Shown: positions 51,781 through 60,339 of the stretch, in pieces
Numbering within the stretch: position 1 is the stretch's first letter
Layout: the number at the start of each line of letters is the position of its first letter
Source of the DNA: Candidatus Brachythrix odensensis
GTDB taxonomy: Bacteria > Chloroflexota > Anaerolineae > J036 > Brachytrichaceae
DNA: 64,000 nucleotides
NCBI GenBank assembly: GCA_016714465.1
Contig: JADKDT010000016.1
Span: 36,568 to 100,567, forward strand
Direction: 5' to 3'
Translations under genes and position numbers: made by a program
Notes under the pieces: model-generated
The model's database searches: none
What the model was told of the DNA's origin: nothing
The model's input: only the letters and a program-made list of their open reading frames with translations

Positions 51781-53357
51781 TTACTCGGCGTCACGAGCCC
51801 AGGGCCTGCAGGTCGGCCTGACGCCGCGGTGAATGTCCAGATCCTGTGTAGGGGGAAGGCATCCGGCCGGGGCGCACCCGTCTGGAACGGGGCATCGCCG
51901 CACGGTCGGCGGGGTGGGGCCTGCTGTGGTCCAAGACAACCACTTTCCGGGGCCCGCGGGGGGCGCCGCTGGCAAGAATCCGGTTGGGGGCTGGCGGGGC
52001 CGATGCCCCCATGCGCCTGGCGATAGTTCATCGGGTTCTTGGCCACCACGAACTTGGCCGCACGGGCATCCAAACCGACCGATTGGAACTGCTCGTCCAT
52101 CCAGTCATAGGTTGCATAGCTGGTAATCATCAGACGTATCGCGCCGATCTCGAGAACGGCGGTTGGGCCCATCTTGCCTTCAAGGCCATCCCACACCCCG
52201 CCCGTGTAGGTAAAGCGCCCATCACTCAAATGCCCGATCCTTCCCGTGACGCTGATCGGATTGCCCCAGCGCGGATCCAACGCGTGTCCAACGGTGAGCG
52301 TGACGACCGTGCCGAGGCCCGCCCGATGACACGCCGCCGCGGCCGCGGGATCCACGACTGGGACGAGCGCGGATTCTCCTGTCTCGGCGGCCAGCAAGGC
52401 AGCCAGGGTCGCGACGCTGTCGCCGGCCGCTCCGCCGCCTGAGCAATCGGCGGTTTCAACCAGGATGACCGGGCCGCCATCAATCTGCAGCCCGCGCCGA
52501 ATGGCATCGGCCGGCGCGACGATATCGCCCTCGAAGTCGAAGCGGCGGGTCCAGTATTCGTGGGCCAGATCAAGGGCAAGCGCTTCGGCCCGGGCCCGAT
52601 CGCCGTCGGTGATGACCAGCGCCCCGCTGCCCATCTCGGGCTGGTCGAGAAAGGGCTGAACGAGAAAGATGCTGGTCGACAGCACGCCATCGTGGCCCTC
52701 GAGCGCCTTGGCCCTGCGCATGATCACGGCGAAGGGATCGTCGCCATCGGTCGAGCCGTGAATCGCGCTGGTGATCACCGGCACGCGGGCCATGACCATG
52801 ACCGGGCGGCAGAGGCCTTCGAGCATATCGAGCACCAGCCGGGCGCCCCGCTGCCCGGTGCTGAAAGCATCCCGGTGCGGGTAGGTCTCCCACGCAATCA
52901 ACCCGTCAGCGCCCTTGACCATCTCCTGCGTTACGTGCGCGTGGCAATCCAGGGTGGCCACAATCGGAACCCCCGGACCCACGATCCGCCGGACCGCGCT
53001 GATCAGATCGCCTTCAAGATCGCCGACGCCTTCGGCCACCGCCGCGCCGTGCAGGGGGAGCAGCACGCCGTCGACGGGCAGGGCGGCACTCAGCCGCTTG
53101 AGCAGTTCGCCTTTGAGCTGGGTGTAGCAGTCGGCGGTGATATAGCCGCCAGGGCAGGTGCTGGCATACAACAATGGGATGGGCGCGCCCCCGCGCTCGG
53201 CCACAGTCTGCAGCATGCCGCCGACCGCCCCGTGGCGCATTTCGAGGATTTCGGCGCCGTGTTTCAGATCAAAGCGTTCGAACCAGGTCAGGTCGATGGG
53301 CACGCCGCCCAGCTCATTGCATTCGGTGAAGATGGCGCCCAAGGCTATTCTGAACAT
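51781..53357 (-). CDS. MlrC-family (M81) metallopeptidase-like protein (frameshifted C-terminus)
   Basis: A protein of about 525 residues with the DUF1485/M81 N-terminal domain (MFRIALGAIFTECNEL, LLPLHGAAVAEGVGDLEGDL, the metal-site VATLDCHAHVTQEM, then WETYPHRDAFSTG) and the MlrC C-terminal domain (ILVETADCSGGGAAGDSVA). Related MlrC cleaves linearised microcystin peptides. Between about 52010 and 51860 at least three indels occur: VVVLD, then TAGPTPPTVRR, then FQTGAPRPDAFPL lie in different frames, and the proper stop is at 51781. CATAAT 8 bases before the ATG predicts a leaderless transcript. Confidence 0.8.
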
Positions 53358-53365
53358 AGAGCGGG

Positions 53366-53371
53366 ATTATG
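53366..53371 (-). promoter_or_regulatory. -10 box of the MlrC-like gene
   Basis: CATAAT on the minus strand, 8 bases before the ATG at 53357. This is leaderless spacing. Confidence 0.4.
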
Positions 53372-53467
53372 AACCGGATTGCCAAATCCGCGCGAACACC
53401 ATTGCCGTCATCCCGCCGCTTCGCCCCTACGGGTTGGCGTGCTTCGCCTTCCACCGCCTCCTCACGA

Positions 53468-54154
53468 TCAACTCAAACATCTCAACGTCTTCTCGTCCGG
53501 CCCTGCCTCGGGTAGAGCCGCAATGAGCGCCCGATAGATAAGGGTGAAGCCCAGCCCGAAAACGGCGAAATTGCAGATAGTGAATGCAATCCACGTAAAC
53601 TCGATCACCTGGACCCCCTGCTTGACGAAAAGTCCATCCCCAAACGGAGCGACCACAATCCCGAGGTTCAGAAAGTAGTTCACGACGCCTGTGATCACTG
53701 CTTCCGCTGCCAGCAACACGCTCGCGAGCACGATCGCCTTGACTACTGTGGGCAGCCCGAGCACGTCATCCAGGGCCTGGGTCTTCTCGGCCGAGTCCGG
53801 GCCGAGGGCCTGGACCAGGAAGAATCGCATGACCGGCCGGCCGATGAGCAGCGAGCCACCAAAGATCAGCAGGTTCAGCACAAACCCCGCGCTGTCTTTC
53901 AGCGCGAACAATGCGCCATCCACAAACCAGAACGCCAGCGCGCCGCGCAGCAACGCCCCGGCTGCCCCAAAACTTGTGATCACGTTGAAGCGCCGGGTGA
54001 TGAAGAACGTGTCAATCAGCACATAGCCAACCGGGATCAGGGCCGCAACCAGGTAGGTCGGCACGCTGCCCCAGACCTCGGTCATGTTCTCGAGCAGCCA
54101 GATCGGGATGACCGCCCCGATCACGATATCCAGGGCAAGTTTGAGCCAGCGCAT
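53468..54154 (-). CDS. VC0807-like integral membrane protein
   Basis: A 228-residue protein with about six hydrophobic segments. PIWLLENMTEVWGSVPTYLV, LIPVGYVLIDTFFITRRFNV and GRPVMRFFLVQAL follow the VC0807-type membrane family, which has no established function. It begins 6 bases after the CcdA-like gene, so it is the last gene of the cytochrome-c-biogenesis transcript. An accessory role there is only an inference. Confidence 0.65.
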   Translation of the reverse strand: MRWLKLALDIVIGAVIPIWLLENMTEVWGSVPTYLVAALIPVGYVLIDTFFITRRFNVITSFGAAGALLRGALAFWFVDGALFALKDSAGFVLNLLIFGGSLLIGRPVMRFFLVQALGPDSAEKTQALDDVLGLPTVVKAIVLASVLLAAEAVITGVVNYFLNLGIVVAPFGDGLFVKQGVQVIEFTWIAFTICNFAVFGLGFTLIYRALIAALPEAGPDEKTLRCLS

Positions 54155-54160
54155 AACGCC

Positions 54161-54946
54161 CTAAGCCTGAGGGCGTTCGGCCGAGTTGACCGCCCAGCCC
54201 GAGATGAAACCGAGATAGGCCGGAACCAGCGGCAGTACGCATGGCGAGGCGAAGGACAAGAAGCCGGCAACCAGCGCGACGAGCACGCTCGGCGCGCCAA
54301 CCCCGGTGAAACCGATGGACTTGGCGAAGTCGCTCTCGAGCGCCGATTCAACCCCTGCAAACGCGCGGCTAAGCTCGGTCATCAGCCCGGCGATGAGTAG
54401 CACACCGACCACGATCAGCAGAATTCCGCTGATCAGCTCGACCGCGCGCATGTTGCGCCGCAGAAAGCGGAGCAGGGGGGTCATCCGGTCAGCCAGCAGC
54501 GCCACCAGCACAAAAGGCAAGCCCAGGCCGATCGTATAGGCCGCCAACAGAAACACCCGCAGCGCGCCCGCGCTGTCAACCGACAGGGTCAGGATCGCGC
54601 CCAGAAAGGGGCCGATGCGGGGCGTCCACCCGGCCGCAAACGACAGACCGGTCAAGAACGATTGGGCGGCACCCACCCGCTTGCCGGTTGCGGTCAGCCC
54701 GCGCCGGGTATCCGAATACAGAATCGGGATGTTGATGATGCGCAGGGTGAACAGCCCGAACAGGATCATGAGCACCCCGCCGGCGATCCGAATGATGTCC
54801 TTCAGCCCATACACTGCGTCGGCCAGCACGCCCACAGCGCCAAACACGCCGACAATGAAGACAGCAAAGCCGAGCACGAAATACAGGCTCTGCACGACGG
54901 TGTTCCAACGTGCGCGGGGCGCCGTGTTTGCAATCGATTGGGTCAT
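54161..54946 (-). CDS. CcdA-like membrane protein with permuted domain order and one lost redox Cys
   Basis: A 261-residue polytopic protein. CcdA/DsbD passes electrons across the membrane through two Cys, one in SPCVLPL (first helix) and one in WTPCIGP. Here the order is rotated: the chain starts with what is normally helix 2 (FVLGFAVFIVGVFGAVGVL), continues through SFAAGWTPRIGPFLGAIL where Arg110 replaces the Cys, and ends with the usual first helix, AGFLSFASPCVLPLVPAYLG (Cys236). The rest of the helices are well conserved. It overlaps ccmD by 1 base. Electron transfer as in CcdA would be impossible without the second Cys. Confidence 0.75.
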   Translation of the reverse strand: MTQSIANTAPRARWNTVVQSLYFVLGFAVFIVGVFGAVGVLADAVYGLKDIIRIAGGVLMILFGLFTLRIINIPILYSDTRRGLTATGKRVGAAQSFLTGLSFAAGWTPRIGPFLGAILTLSVDSAGALRVFLLAAYTIGLGLPFVLVALLADRMTPLLRFLRRNMRAVELISGILLIVVGVLLIAGLMTELSRAFAGVESALESDFAKSIGFTGVGAPSVLVALVAGFLSFASPCVLPLVPAYLGFISGWAVNSAERPQA

Positions 54947-55104
54947 CAGTTCTCCGCATCCTCGGCTTCGAGTTCGTCCAGGCGCTTTTCGTCTCGCGTG
55001 GCCGCCCGCGCCCGCGTCAAAAGCGAGATCACATAGAAGAGCATCCCGCCCAGAAAGATGGCGTACGCCCCAAACATAAAGGGGGCATTTTTGTCGGCAA
55101 ACAT
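54946..55104 (-). CDS. ccmD: CcmD-like small membrane protein
   Basis: A 52-residue protein starting MFADKNAPFMFGAYAIFLGG, with one membrane helix (about residues 10-28) followed by a charged coil (RARAATRDEKRLDELEAED), the layout of CcmD, which helps CcmABC release heme-loaded CcmE. It lies between ccmC and the CcdA-like gene. Its stop shares one base with the next start (TGATG). Confidence 0.75.
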   Translation of the reverse strand: MFADKNAPFMFGAYAIFLGGMLFYVISLLTRARAATRDEKRLDELEAEDAEN

Positions 55105-55111
55105 GACAACT

Positions 55112-55858
55112 CTATTGCAGAGAGGCCTTCCGAGCCTCGATCGTATCCATACGCGCCTGAAGGGCCGTCCGCGAACGGATCAGGAACAAATACACCACGC
55201 TGAATGCGACCAGTGAGACCAGCAAGGCAGGGACCATCATCGCGGCGATGCCGACCTTGCCTGCCGCTTCCACGTTCACTGCCGGGCCAAACACGACCGG
55301 ATGCACGCCATCGGCAATGACCCGGCTGATCAGGAAGTTAAAAGGCACAAGAATCACGGCCAGCAGGCTGAATACCGCCGACTGGCGAGCTCGCCGCTCA
55401 GGATCGTCGATGGCTGAGCGCAATACCAGGTATGCGACATACAGCAGGAATTGCAGCGCGCTCACGACTAACTTTGGCTCTTGCCACGTCCACCACACGT
55501 TCCAGGTCGGGCGGCCCCACAACATCCCGCTCAGCAACATAAGCGCGAGAAACAGCACGGTGATCTCGGCGTTGGCCAGGGCGAAGCGGTCCCAGCCCAG
55601 GTTGCGCGTGCGCAGATAGCGCCAGCCGCCAAAGGCGCACAGTGCCATGGCCCCAAACCCAAGCCAGGCCGAGGACACGTGAAAGTAAAAGATCCGTTGG
55701 GCCTCGCCGCCGGCCGACTCCTGAGCGCGGGGGGCGACCCCAAAAACCAACACCAGGGCCAATCCGACGAGGGCGATCGCAAGCAGGCCGATTCGGCGAG
55801 TGGTTCCCGGCGCAGTTCCGGTCAGCACGTTATCTGGAAGGGTTGATTGTTCCTGCAT
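55112..55858 (-). CDS. ccmC: heme exporter CcmC/CcsA family protein
   Basis: A 248-residue, six-helix membrane protein handling heme for cytochrome c maturation. It has the tryptophan-rich segment GRPTWNVWWTWQEPKLVVSA, the equivalent of the family WWxWD/E heme-binding loop, preceded by IFYFHVSSAWLGFGAMAL (external His) and followed by HPVVFGP near the last loop (second His). ccmE and ccmF are not in the window. The start is ATG 55858; a divergent promoter lies about 35 bases upstream. Confidence 0.88.
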   Translation of the reverse strand: MQEQSTLPDNVLTGTAPGTTRRIGLLAIALVGLALVLVFGVAPRAQESAGGEAQRIFYFHVSSAWLGFGAMALCAFGGWRYLRTRNLGWDRFALANAEITVLFLALMLLSGMLWGRPTWNVWWTWQEPKLVVSALQFLLYVAYLVLRSAIDDPERRARQSAVFSLLAVILVPFNFLISRVIADGVHPVVFGPAVNVEAAGKVGIAAMMVPALLVSLVAFSVVYLFLIRSRTALQARMDTIEARKASLQ

Positions 55859-55891
55859 AAACCTCGATCACAGCCTATTTACGGCCTGCGC

Positions 55892-55899
55892 ATTATACT
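55892..55899. promoter_or_regulatory. shared bidirectional -10 element (ccmC / membrane-TPR gene)
   Basis: ATTATACT: read forward TATACT (55894-55899) lies 6 bases before GTG 55906; read backward TATAAT (55897-55892) lies 33 bases before the ccmC ATG. One box thus serves a leaderless and a leadered gene. Confidence 0.5.
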
Positions 55900-55905
55900 G
55901 ACCGC

Positions 55906-57363
55906 GTGCTCCAAAACCCGAATTCTGAGCGCCCGACGACGGGTAATAGTACGTCGCTGGGCGCATCCTTCCGCCTGCTTTTCAAGCATCCCAAGGCGTT
56001 TCTGGCCACTGCCGCACCGCTCATCCTGCCGATGGCGGTCTTTGTCTTCTTCAGCACGCTGGTCCAATGGCCAAGCCTGGTTGCGCAACTCGCCAACCTG
56101 AGCCGGCCCCAGGCTGGCAACACGGGCTTCCTCCTGACCGCGCTGTTGTGTTGCGGGTCGATCATCGTCGGTGTGCTGGGCGTACTGTGGCCGTGGATGG
56201 ACGGTGCCCTGACGTATGTTGCGATCGAGCGTATGCTCGGGAGGAGCACAGGCGCGCGGGCTGCCTGGCGGGCGACCCGCCCACAGTGGGGGGCGTTGTG
56301 GGCCACCCACGTATTGCGTGTTGCGGCGATGGGATCGGCCTGGACGTTTGCGGCGATTCCCGTCCTCATTGTCGCCGCTGCAGCGGGCGTGACGAGCAGA
56401 GGACCCAATGTCGCGATCGCGACGGCCCTGCTCGGAATATTCTGTCTCCCAGTTGCCCTGGTCGGAAAGGGGCTGGCCCTCGCCCTCGGCACGGTGTGGA
56501 GCGTTGCCTTTCCAGCCGCTGTCGCAGAAGGGGTTGATGGGTTTGCCGCGTTGGGCCGGAGTGTCGCGCTCACCCGCGGCTCGCGCATGCGTATGTTTTG
56601 GCGCTCGGCCGCGCTGGTGCTTGCCTGGGGCTTGCTCAGCCTGCCCGGCGCCATCTTGCAGATCGTGGCGGTCCTCGGAGCGATTGGCGCGCGAGGCGCT
56701 TCGGGGCCGGTCGCGGGGATGTTCGCCTTGTATGCGCTTGGCCTGCTTTTGCAAAGCGTGTTGTTTGTGCTCGGCCGGCCGTTGAACGCCATTTACTATG
56801 CGGCCTCCTATCTCGATTTGCGCGAACGACAGCCGGCTCCGGAAATGATCGCCGTGCCGCAGCTTGCCCCGCTGGTCGCGCTCGCGCCGTCGTCTCTGGT
56901 CGGGCTGTCCGCCCAGGCGCCGGAGGCAGTGGCCCTCGCCCCGGCGGCGCCGCGTCCCCCGGTGCTTGTTCGACCGCCTCCGCCCCCCGCAACGTTTGCC
57001 ATGCCCGCTAGTCTTGAATCTGCTCGACTTCCGCCGTTGGATGTCGATGCCACCCCCGCTCAACGAGTGGGCCATTACTTCAACCGTCTACTCATCGAGG
57101 GTGATCGCCCGGACGTCCTGAATGACCTTGGTCTGGCCTATCTGGACGTCGGAGACACCGGCGCGGCGATCGACGCCTTGCAGCGCGCGCAGGCGCTCGC
57201 CCCGACCGATGCCGATATCGCTTACAACCTCATGCGCGCCCTGGTCGCGCGTGGCGATCAGGCTGGCGCGCGCAAGGCCATGGCGGAATACCTGCGTCTT
57301 GAAACCAACGTCTCCGACCGCGATACAACCCTGTCCGACCCGCGCTTCAAGGGATTGTTGTAG
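55906..57363 (+). CDS. multi-pass membrane protein with C-terminal TPR
   Basis: A 485-residue protein. Residues 20-305 contain about six long membrane segments in a layout like the membrane domain found with glycerophosphodiester phosphodiesterases (FRLLFKHPKAFLATAAPLIL, WMDGALTYVAIERMLG). A Pro/Ala-rich linker follows (310-375), then a short TPR-like helical domain (NDLGLAYLDVGDTGAAIDAL, ADIAYNLMRALVARGDQAGA). No catalytic residues are evident. The GTG start is 6 bases after the -10 box. It is followed without a gap by the GNAT gene. Confidence 0.65.
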   Translation: MLQNPNSERPTTGNSTSLGASFRLLFKHPKAFLATAAPLILPMAVFVFFSTLVQWPSLVAQLANLSRPQAGNTGFLLTALLCCGSIIVGVLGVLWPWMDGALTYVAIERMLGRSTGARAAWRATRPQWGALWATHVLRVAAMGSAWTFAAIPVLIVAAAAGVTSRGPNVAIATALLGIFCLPVALVGKGLALALGTVWSVAFPAAVAEGVDGFAALGRSVALTRGSRMRMFWRSAALVLAWGLLSLPGAILQIVAVLGAIGARGASGPVAGMFALYALGLLLQSVLFVLGRPLNAIYYAASYLDLRERQPAPEMIAVPQLAPLVALAPSSLVGLSAQAPEAVALAPAAPRPPVLVRPPPPPATFAMPASLESARLPPLDVDATPAQRVGHYFNRLLIEGDRPDVLNDLGLAYLDVGDTGAAIDALQRAQALAPTDADIAYNLMRALVARGDQAGARKAMAEYLRLETNVSDRDTTLSDPRFKGLL

Positions 57364-57795
57364 TTGCCGACGCCTTCCTTCCGCCCTGCCAACGCCTCCG
57401 ACGACGCAGCCATCCGCCGGCTAATCCGTGCCGCGCGCCTCGACCCGACGAATCTGCATTGGCAGAACTTCACCTGCGCCTGCGACGATGCCGGACGCAT
57501 TATCGGAATCGCGCAGGTCAAGCCGTATCGCGACTGCCGGGAGTTCGGCAGCCTGGTGGTCGTGCCGTCCTGGCAGGGCAAGGGCGTGGCGGCCGCCCTC
57601 ATCAGACAGCTCGTCGATGCAGAAAAAGGAGTCGTTTGGCTGGTCTGCCGGGATCGCCTCGAGTCCTTTTACGCCAGATTCGGATTCGTCTATGCAGGTT
57701 ATCACTCTCGGCCGCGCACCCTGAAGCTCAAGACCGGATTCGCCATACTCGCGCGCCTGTTTGGCATTCGCGTCATCGCGATGCGGCGAGGATGA
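57364..57795 (+). CDS. GNAT family N-acetyltransferase
   Basis: A 143-residue acyl-CoA-dependent acetyltransferase. The start FRPANASDDAAIRRLIRAAR, the strand-4 GSLVVVPSWQGKGVAAALIR containing the acetyl-CoA pyrophosphate site (Q/RxxGxG/A), and the C-terminal FYARFGFVYAGYH are diagnostic. The target is unknown. It begins with TTG directly after the TAG stop of the membrane-TPR gene (TAGTTG), so it is translated from the same message. Confidence 0.85.
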   Translation: MPTPSFRPANASDDAAIRRLIRAARLDPTNLHWQNFTCACDDAGRIIGIAQVKPYRDCREFGSLVVVPSWQGKGVAAALIRQLVDAEKGVVWLVCRDRLESFYARFGFVYAGYHSRPRTLKLKTGFAILARLFGIRVIAMRRG

Positions 57796-57827
57796 GCGAT
57801 CAGAATAGGGCGCCGACCCTTAATGCT

Positions 57828-58844
57828 TTATGCTGCCCGTGCGAACAGCGAATGGGCGAGCGCGCTCAGCATCCCAATAGCTTCCGGCGCGCCGCCACAA
57901 CCCGACAAGGATTCCAGTCCGCGGTCATACGTGGCTGTTGCAGCTGCTTCGGTCGCCTCGCGTGCGCCGGTTGCCTCGATCATCTCGCGCAGGGAGGCCA
58001 GATCGCGACTTTCGACATCCCCATCAAAATAGCGCGCCCGGAAAATCGGATCGCGTTCTGCCGCGACCAGCACGGGGTAAGTTTTCTTGCGGTGGGCGAG
58101 GTCGCTGTCGGCTTTGCCCGTTCGGATCGGATCCCCCCAGATTCCGAGGGCGTCGTCCTGGATCTGGAATGCGACTCCCAGGTCGCGCCCGAAGCGCGCC
58201 AGGGCGGCAATCTGCGCATCATCTGAGCCGCCCAGGATCGCCCCGATTTCACAGCAGGCCTCAGTTAACGCCGCGGTTTTGCCGGCGATCATATCGAGAT
58301 ACTCGGTGGCGGTAACATCCGTGCGCTGCTCAAAACTGATGTCGAGATGTTGACCGCGGGTCAGCCCCACGCACATGGACGCAAACACATGCATGGCCCG
58401 CAACACTCGCTCGGCCGGCGCCACTGATCCAAGCAAAGCCTGGTGCGCCATCGCGAACATCGCATCGCCGGTGTTGATCGACTGGGCGATACCCCAAACC
58501 TTCCAAAGAGTTGGGCGGCCTCGCCGCAATGTGTCTCCATCCTCAATGTCGTCATGGATCAGCGAGAAGTTGTGAAGCAGTTCGACCGCGGCGGCGGCGG
58601 GCGTGGCCGCTGCGATTGCTGCGGGTTGACCGGCCGCCATGGCGCTTAGCAACACCAGCGCCGGCCGAATACGTTTTCCACCCGGCGCGCGCTCGGATCG
58701 GCCTTGGGCGTCCGCAAATCCAAGGTGATACCGCAGCATGGTCCGCAGCCCTTCAACGCCTGCCGAGTCGACGACAGACCGCATGTTAGCCTCTACCGCC
58801 GGTATCCGCTCGGCGATGAAGTTCGCAATCGCTTGGTTAGGCAT
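57828..58844 (-). CDS. trans-polyprenyl diphosphate synthase
   Basis: A 338-residue prenyl-chain-elongating enzyme. GGKRIRP (substrate binding), the first Asp-rich motif in LIHDDIEDGDTLRRGRPTLW, GLTRGQHLDISF and the second motif FQIQDDALGIWGDP are all present, as in geranylgeranyl diphosphate synthase-type enzymes. Product length cannot be decided by eye. It starts 20 bases after the RmlA stop and probably shares its transcript. Confidence 0.9.
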   Translation of the reverse strand: MPNQAIANFIAERIPAVEANMRSVVDSAGVEGLRTMLRYHLGFADAQGRSERAPGGKRIRPALVLLSAMAAGQPAAIAAATPAAAAVELLHNFSLIHDDIEDGDTLRRGRPTLWKVWGIAQSINTGDAMFAMAHQALLGSVAPAERVLRAMHVFASMCVGLTRGQHLDISFEQRTDVTATEYLDMIAGKTAALTEACCEIGAILGGSDDAQIAALARFGRDLGVAFQIQDDALGIWGDPIRTGKADSDLAHRKKTYPVLVAAERDPIFRARYFDGDVESRDLASLREMIEATGAREATEAAATATYDRGLESLSGCGGAPEAIGMLSALAHSLFARAA

Positions 58845-58864
58845 GCTGCGTGTGGAGCGGGTAT

Positions 58865-59932
58865 CTACACAAGTCCGACAGCGCTGTAGTCGCCAAGTGT
58901 GAGCTTGTAGGCGGCCGGCCGGCTGGTAGCGCGCGTAATCGTCGCTCGCCGGCCGATCAGACTGTCCTGAATCCGGGCGGGCACATCGGCGATCCGAGCA
59001 TGCTCGAGCACAATGCTGCGCTCGATCTCAGCGTTTTCCACCACGCAATCATGGTGGATGCTCGTAAACGGGCCGACATAGCTGTTCACGATCCGGGTGT
59101 TCTCGCCAATGATCGTCGGGCCGCGCACCACGCTGTTGATGATCTGGGCCCCGGCCCCGATCGTCACCCGGCTGTCCACCGTAGATTCCGCGTCGATGCT
59201 TCCCAGGATGGCTGGGGTGAGCTCGTCGAGGACCAGGCTGTTGGCCTCGAGCATGTCTATCGGCTTGCCAGTGTCCACCCACCAACCCTTATGGATATAC
59301 GGAAACACCGAATATCCCGCCGTCACGAGCCACTGGATGGCGTCGGTGATCTCGAGCTCGCCGCGGGCCGAAGGCTGAATGGCGTTGACAGCCTTGAACA
59401 CACTTGCATCGAACATGTAGATCCCGACCAGGGCCAGGTCGCTTGGCGGCACCTTTGGCTTCTCCACCAGGCGTTCAATTGAGCCATCTGGACGCAGCAC
59501 CGCCACCCCGTAATGCTGGGCCTCCTTCACGCGGGTCAGTACGATCTGGCTGTTGTAGCGCGATCCGTCAAATTGGCGGATCAGGGCGTGGATGCCGCCC
59601 TGGATGACGTTGTCTCCCAGGAACATCACGAACTTGTCGTCGCCGAGAAATGGCTGGCTGATCTTGACCGCGTGGGCGAGGCCGAGCGGGGCTTCCTGCG
59701 GAATGTAGGTGATACGCACGCCCCATGCGCTTCCGTCGCCCACGGCGTTCCGGATCTCGGCGCCTGTGTCGCCGATCACGATGCCGATATCAACGATGCC
59801 TGCATCCCGGATCGTTTGAATCACCCGGAAGAGCACCGGCATATTGGCGACCGGGATGAGCTGTTTTGCGCTGGTGAACGTCAGGGGATACAGCCGAGTC
59901 CCCTTGCCGCCGCTGAGAATAAGGCCCTTCAT
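58865..59932 (-). CDS. rmlA: glucose-1-phosphate thymidylyltransferase, long form
   Basis: A 355-residue nucleotidyltransferase making dTDP-glucose. It begins MKGLILSGGKGTRLYPLT (G-x-G-T-R-L nucleotide site) with PLGLAHAVKISQPFL and FLGDNVIQGG. The C-terminal 110 residues are a left-handed beta-helix (VTIGAGAQIINSVVRGPTII, CVVENAEIERSIVLEHARI), which marks the long RmlA/StrD-type rather than the 290-residue RmlA. It lies between the SCP2 gene (6-base gap) and the prenyl synthase. Confidence 0.88.
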   Translation of the reverse strand: MKGLILSGGKGTRLYPLTFTSAKQLIPVANMPVLFRVIQTIRDAGIVDIGIVIGDTGAEIRNAVGDGSAWGVRITYIPQEAPLGLAHAVKISQPFLGDDKFVMFLGDNVIQGGIHALIRQFDGSRYNSQIVLTRVKEAQHYGVAVLRPDGSIERLVEKPKVPPSDLALVGIYMFDASVFKAVNAIQPSARGELEITDAIQWLVTAGYSVFPYIHKGWWVDTGKPIDMLEANSLVLDELTPAILGSIDAESTVDSRVTIGAGAQIINSVVRGPTIIGENTRIVNSYVGPFTSIHHDCVVENAEIERSIVLEHARIADVPARIQDSLIGRRATITRATSRPAAYKLTLGDYSAVGLV

Positions 59933-59938
59933 GCCGGC

Positions 59939-60256
59939 TTAGGACATGAAGATCTGCTGGAAGCGCATCATCAGGCCCAGATCGCCGGTAATGCGCAGCT
60001 TGCCGCCCATGAACGCCATGGTCGGATCTAGTTCGCCCGAGAGCATGTCGATCCAGTCCTTTGCGGCGACATTTACCGTGACATTGGGGTTCTCGATCAC
60101 GCCTTCGGTCAAGGTGGCGGCGCCGTCCTTGATCTGGACGATATAGTCACCGCCGCCGTCACCGGCGGCCATGATCTGCACCGTGGCATTGACGCCGCGG
60201 GCTTTGGCGGGATTGAAGCGCGAGGTCATTGCCTGCATGGCTTCCAAAACGTTCAT
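59939..60256 (-). CDS. SCP2 sterol-binding domain protein
   Basis: A 105-residue single-domain protein MNVLEAMQAMTSRFNPAKAR... with DYIVQIKDGAATLTEGVIEN, VTVNVAAKDWIDMLSGELDP and GKLRITGDLGLMMRFQ, the lipid-binding SCP2 fold. It probably binds a hydrophobic ligand. ATG 60256 follows AAGGAGAACC. First gene of SCP2 - rmlA - prenyl synthase. Confidence 0.88.
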   Translation of the reverse strand: MNVLEAMQAMTSRFNPAKARGVNATVQIMAAGDGGGDYIVQIKDGAATLTEGVIENPNVTVNVAAKDWIDMLSGELDPTMAFMGGKLRITGDLGLMMRFQQIFMS

Positions 60257-60305
60257 TGAGGTTCTCCTTGAGATGTGTGACGCAGCGAAACGCGCATCCT
60301 TGGTG

Positions 60306-60311
60306 AGTATA
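60306..60311 (-). promoter_or_regulatory. extended -10 box of the SCP2 operon
   Basis: TATACT on the minus strand with TGG in front (extended -10), 49 bases before the SCP2 ATG. A normal leader with a Shine-Dalgarno follows. Confidence 0.45.
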
Positions 60312-60326
60312 CCAATCAAGCCGCGA

Positions 60327-60332
60327 TATACT
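60327..60332 (+). promoter_or_regulatory. -10 box of the beta-lactamase-fold gene
   Basis: TATACT, 7 bases before the ATG at 60340, with no Shine-Dalgarno. This is leaderless spacing. Confidence 0.5.
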
Positions 60333-60339
60333 CGTTTGG

